Part shown: in pieces, positions 3,377 to 8,551 of the stretch | Position numbering within the stretch: position 1 is the first letter of the stretch | Layout: each line of letters starts with the position of its first letter | Source of the DNA: Bacilli bacterium | Lineage (GTDB): Bacteria; Bacillota_I; Bacilli_A; RF39; UBA660 | Direction of reading: 5' to 3' | DNA length: 8,551 nucleotides | Assembly (NCBI GenBank): GCA_024698845.1 | Contig: JAILQR010000037.1 | Span: 1 to 8,551 of the forward strand | Position numbers and translations under genes: made by a program | Notes under the pieces: model-generated | Databases searched by the model: none | Seen by the model: only the letters and a program-made list of their open reading frames with translations | What the model was told of the DNA's origin: nothing

Positions 3377-5926
3377 TTAGACTTCCTCAGTTTGTTCTTC
3401 AACAACAACTTCATTAGTAGATTCAATTGATAAGTCTTCAGTGTTTGTTTCTTCTACTTTGTCATTGTTAATAACTTCATCAGACGAACTTTCTTCAGTT
3501 TCTTCGTTATTTTCTTTTTCAACTAAACTTACTGTAGCAACTTTTTGTTCATTCTTTAAGTTGATAAGTCTAACACCTTGAGTTGCTCTTCCAAGGGTTG
3601 ATACTTGATCAAGACTCATTCTCATTGTCATGCCTGAATCAGTCATAAGAATTGCATCCTCATCACCTGTGATTAGTTTAACTGCTACGATACAGCCATT
3701 CTTTTCAGTAATGTTGATAGCTTTAACACCTTTACTTCCTCGGTTGGTTTCTCTATAGTCATTAACTCTAGATTTTTTACCGTAACCGTTTTCAGTAACT
3801 ATAAGTATTAAATCATCATCACTAACAACTTCCATAGATATACATTTGCTATCAGCTAAATTAATACCTCTTACTCCTGATGCTGTTCTACCCATAACTC
3901 TGATATTTTCTTCATTAAACTTAACCATACGTCCATTGTTAGATGCCATCATGATCATCTTTTGTCCGTCGGTTTGTTTAACACATAATAATTCATCATT
4001 TTCCTTCATAGTAATGGCAATTTTACCAGAAGTTCTAATGTTTTCAAATTCTGTTATGTTAGTACGTTTAATAATACCATTCTTTGTAGCGAACGCTAAA
4101 TACTTAGCATCTTCACTTGTTGATACCCTTAACATACTACAAATGAATTCATCTTTATCAATTTGAAGTAAGTTGACAATAGGTAAACCTTTACCTTGTC
4201 TAGAATATTCAGGAACTTCATATCCTTTTAATCTATATACCTTACCTCTATTACTGAAGAATAGGATATAATCATGTGTTGATAAGTTAAGTAGATGTTC
4301 TACTTTGTCATCTTCATTTGTTGTCATACCTTTAATTCCAACACCGCCTCTATTTTGAGATTTATATGTTGAAGAAGGTACGCGTTTAATATATCCCTTT
4401 TCAGTTAATGAAACGATAATATTTTCTTCAGGAATTAAAGATTCATCCTCGATATAGTCTATTGCTGTCATATCAATCTTTGTTCTTCTATCATCAGCAT
4501 ATTTATCTTTAATTTCTTGTAATTCTTTCTTAATAATTTCTAAAATTTTAGCTTCACTACCTAGAATTTCACGTAATTGATCAATTAAAGCCATTAATTC
4601 TTTTAATTCGTTTTCAATTTTATCTCTTTCTAATCCTGTTAATCTTCTTAACTTCATTTCTAGAATAGCTTCCGCTTGAATAACAGTTAATCCAAATTTA
4701 GAAACTAAACCATTTTTAGCTTCTTCATCAGTTTTAGACCCACGAATTAGTTTAATTACTTCATCTAAATTATCTAAAGCAATCTTCAATCCTTCTAAAA
4801 TGTGAACTCTTTTTTCAGCTTTATCTAAATCAAATCTACATCTTCTTATAATAATTTCTTTTTGATAATCAATATATTTAGAAATAATATCTTTTAATCC
4901 AAGAGTTTTAGGAACTCCTTGATCAAGCATTAAGAAAATCATTCCGTAATTTGTCTGAAATTGTGTATGTTTATATAAATTATTTAAAACAACTTGAGCA
5001 TTTGCATCCTTTTTAAGGGTTATAGTTATTTTTACTCCGTGTTTTAAATCTGTATGATAATCTGATATTCCGTCAATAATCTTATTGTGAACAAGTTCAG
5101 CTACTTTATTTTTTAAATCAGATACATTAGTACCATATGGAACTTCATCAATAATAATTTGTTGTCTTCCATTATGTTCTTCAATGGTAGCCTTACTTCG
5201 AATAGTTATTGAACCCCTACCAGTTTCATAAGCTTTTTTAATTCCACTATTTCCTAGAATAATGCCACCTGTTGGAAAATCTGGGCCTTTAATATATTGT
5301 ATTAATCCATCAACATCAATTTCTGGATTATCTATATATGCAACACATCCATCAATTACTTCTCCTAAATTGTGTGGAGGAATATTAGTAGCCATACCAA
5401 CAGCAATACCCATAGTACCATTTACTAAGATATTTGGAAATCTTGATGGTAAAATAGATGGTTCTTTCTCAGATTCATCGAAGTTTGGTACAAAATCAAT
5501 TGTATTTTTATTAATATCTCTTAATAATTCAAGAGAAATTTTAGATAATCTTGATTCTGTATAACGCATTGCTGCTTGTGGAGAACCTGCGATGTTACCA
5601 AAGTTTCCGTGTCCATCAACAAGCATATGTCTATAACTAAAGTCTTGTGCCATTCTAACCATAGCTTCATATATAGATGAGTCACCATGTGGATGGTATT
5701 TACCCATAACATCTCCGACAATTCTTGCTGATTTTTTATGAGGTTTATCAGGTGTATATCCAGATTCATACATTGACCATAAAATTCTTCTATGTACAGG
5801 CTTTAGACCATCTCTTAAATCTGGTAATGCACGTGCTACTATAACACTCATTGAATATTCTAGAAAGGAAGTTTCTATTTCATTAACAATATTATTTTCT
5901 TGTAATCTATCTCTATTGTGATCCAT
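3377..5926 (-). CDS. gyrA: DNA gyrase subunit A
   Basis: The breakage-reunion subunit of gyrase, which forms an A2B2 enzyme with GyrB and introduces negative supercoils. In the 849-residue protein the catalytic tyrosine is Y122 in AAMRYTESRLS. The quinolone region reads GDVMGKYHPHGDSSIYEAMVRMAQ with S83 and E87 in E. coli numbering, i.e. the unmutated Gram-positive form. A coiled-coil tower follows (about 360-480), then a six-bladed C-terminal wrapping domain. The GyrA-box is QNRGGVG (524-530), a variant of QRRGGKG; later blades show SRQGKG, GRTASGVRG, NRGSKG and GRATQGVR turns. A 47-residue acidic tail (803-849) has 19 Asp/Glu against 2 Lys. The adjacent gyrB and the recognisable GyrA-box argue against ParC. 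The ATG at 5924-5926 is preceded at 8 bases by AGGAGG. Confidence 0.97.
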   Translation of the reverse strand: MDHNRDRLQENNIVNEIETSFLEYSMSVIVARALPDLRDGLKPVHRRILWSMYESGYTPDKPHKKSARIVGDVMGKYHPHGDSSIYEAMVRMAQDFSYRHMLVDGHGNFGNIAGSPQAAMRYTESRLSKISLELLRDINKNTIDFVPNFDESEKEPSILPSRFPNILVNGTMGIAVGMATNIPPHNLGEVIDGCVAYIDNPEIDVDGLIQYIKGPDFPTGGIILGNSGIKKAYETGRGSITIRSKATIEEHNGRQQIIIDEVPYGTNVSDLKNKVAELVHNKIIDGISDYHTDLKHGVKITITLKKDANAQVVLNNLYKHTQFQTNYGMIFLMLDQGVPKTLGLKDIISKYIDYQKEIIIRRCRFDLDKAEKRVHILEGLKIALDNLDEVIKLIRGSKTDEEAKNGLVSKFGLTVIQAEAILEMKLRRLTGLERDKIENELKELMALIDQLREILGSEAKILEIIKKELQEIKDKYADDRRTKIDMTAIDYIEDESLIPEENIIVSLTEKGYIKRVPSSTYKSQNRGGVGIKGMTTNEDDKVEHLLNLSTHDYILFFSNRGKVYRLKGYEVPEYSRQGKGLPIVNLLQIDKDEFICSMLRVSTSEDAKYLAFATKNGIIKRTNITEFENIRTSGKIAITMKENDELLCVKQTDGQKMIMMASNNGRMVKFNEENIRVMGRTASGVRGINLADSKCISMEVVSDDDLILIVTENGYGKKSRVNDYRETNRGSKGVKAINITEKNGCIVAVKLITGDEDAILMTDSGMTMRMSLDQVSTLGRATQGVRLINLKNEQKVATVSLVEKENNEETEESSSDEVINNDKVEETNTEDLSIESTNEVVVEEQTEEV

Positions 5927-5934
5927 TGTTTAAC

Positions 5935-5938
5935 CCTC

Positions 5939-5940
<2 letters not shown>
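5935..5940 (-). promoter_or_regulatory. Ribosome binding site of gyrA overlapping the gyrB stop
   Basis: A perfect AGGAGG 8 bases before the gyrA ATG. The last two bases of the gyrB stop codon TAG (5939-5941) are its first two bases, so ribosomes ending gyrB stop on the gyrA site, which favours coupled, balanced synthesis of the two subunits. Confidence 0.85.
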
Positions 5941-7866
<1,926 letters not shown>

Positions 7867-7867
<1 letters not shown>

Positions 7868-8551
7868 TATTGTTCCTCCTCCTGACTATTATTAATCTTA
7901 ATTAATTTTGATTTATTAAGTATTTCATCAGAAAAATAGTCAATACTCGTTGTTGTAATGAATGTTTGAACCTTAAAATCTAATAAATTTAAAATATTAT
8001 TAATTTTATTTTTATCTAGTTCACCTGATAAATCATCAAAAATTAAAATTGGATAATAATTTTTAATACCTTTTACAATATCAATTTCAGACAATTTAAA
8101 AGCAATTAAAGCATTTTTTTGTTGTCCTTCTGATCCATACTCTTTCAAACTTTGACCATCTAAAAGAAAATTGATATCGTCTCTATGTATACCAATAGAA
8201 GTTTTTCCTAAAAACATATCTTTCTTTAGATTATTTTCATATTTTTTTATAAGATTTTTCTTTGAATCATTAAAATCACTAACATAGTTAATTTCCAACT
8301 TACCTGATCCAAATATTTTTAAATAGTTTTCTTCAATAGTTAATTTAATTTTATTTATAAATTTATTCCTATATTCATAAATTTTTAGACCATAATCAAT
8401 TAACTTTTCAGTCATAATATTTAAATAGTTTTTAGATAAAGTTCCATTTATATACATTTCTTTTAAATATATATTTCTTTGCTTTAAGATTTTATTATAT
8501 CCATTTAAATAAAGTATATAATTTCTATCAAGCTGAGATAATTCAATATTT
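7867..8551 (-). CDS. recF: DNA replication and repair protein RecF (5' end outside the window)
   Basis: RecF is an SMC/ABC-like ATPase that helps RecO and RecR load RecA at single-strand gaps. The C-terminal 227 residues are visible; roughly 135-140 residues with Walker A lie beyond the window edge. The frame stays open to the edge, and the sequence before the first internal ATG (8455-8457) is clearly RecF (ELSQLDRNYILYLNGYNKI, then KQRNIYLKE), so that ATG is not the start. Later motifs are GIHRDD, the ABC signature YGSEGQQKN, Walker B and D-loop PILIFDDLSGELD, and VQTFITTTSID near the end. The last codons, QEEEQ, are encoded by the gyrB ribosome binding site. The recF-gyrB-gyrA order is the classical oriC arrangement, so dnaN and dnaA probably lie further upstream. 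Confidence 0.96.
7875..7880 (-). promoter_or_regulatory. Ribosome binding site of gyrB inside the recF 3' end
   Basis: AGGAGG 7 bases before the gyrB ATG, within a longer GGAGGAGGA run that also encodes the final Gln-Glu-Glu-Glu of RecF. Together with the one-base TAATG overlap it suggests translational coupling of gyrB to recF. Confidence 0.8.

Noticed and set aside
5828..5840. GCACGTGC in gyrA, sharing the CACGTG core with parS.
   Set aside because: Only the central hexamer matches; the flanking bases do not fit the 16-bp parS consensus.

Overview
The window is a very AT-rich stretch in which every recognisable gene lies on the minus strand. It reads as the origin-proximal replication and repair region of a low-GC bacterium related to Bacilli or Mollicutes. 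The gene content and order (recF, gyrB, gyrA, then an SRP RNA, tadA, dnaX, the YbaB/EbfC gene, recR) resemble the neighbourhood of oriC in Bacillus subtilis, but are compressed into about 8.5 kb. The very short, Alu-less SRP RNA, the short TadA and the base composition suggest a reduced-genome lineage such as the uncultured Bacilli of RF39 type or a Mollicute relative; this placement is inference. The code looks standard: Trp codons checked are TGG, the long proteins contain no in-frame TGA, and the genes end in TAA (six) or TAG (one).

In transcription order (high to low coordinates), the window opens inside recF, whose 5' third lies beyond base 8551. RecF runs directly into gyrB (one-base stop/start overlap), and gyrB into gyrA (the gyrB stop lies inside the gyrA ribosome binding site). 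GyrB and GyrA together make DNA gyrase. Just after gyrA come three parS-like sites, the chromosome-partition sequence bound by ParB. The middle one is followed by six T residues on the transcribed strand and may also terminate gyrA transcription.

A promoter-like sequence then precedes a roughly 71-nt SRP RNA (ffs). Its closing stem and U-tract form a terminator directly abutting the tadA ribosome binding site. Next are tadA (tRNA adenosine deaminase), an extended -10 promoter candidate, dnaX (clamp-loader subunit), ybaB/ebfC (nucleoid-associated protein) and recR (recombination mediator partner of RecF and RecO). dnaX, ybaB and recR are packed end to end.

The main oddities are an in-frame TAA in recR that cuts off a conserved C-terminus that is still readable, the cluster of three parS sites with one possibly doubling as a terminator, and the position of the SRP RNA upstream rather than downstream of tadA. 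Apart from these, the region is conserved housekeeping DNA. No mobile element, CRISPR array or accessory system is visible.
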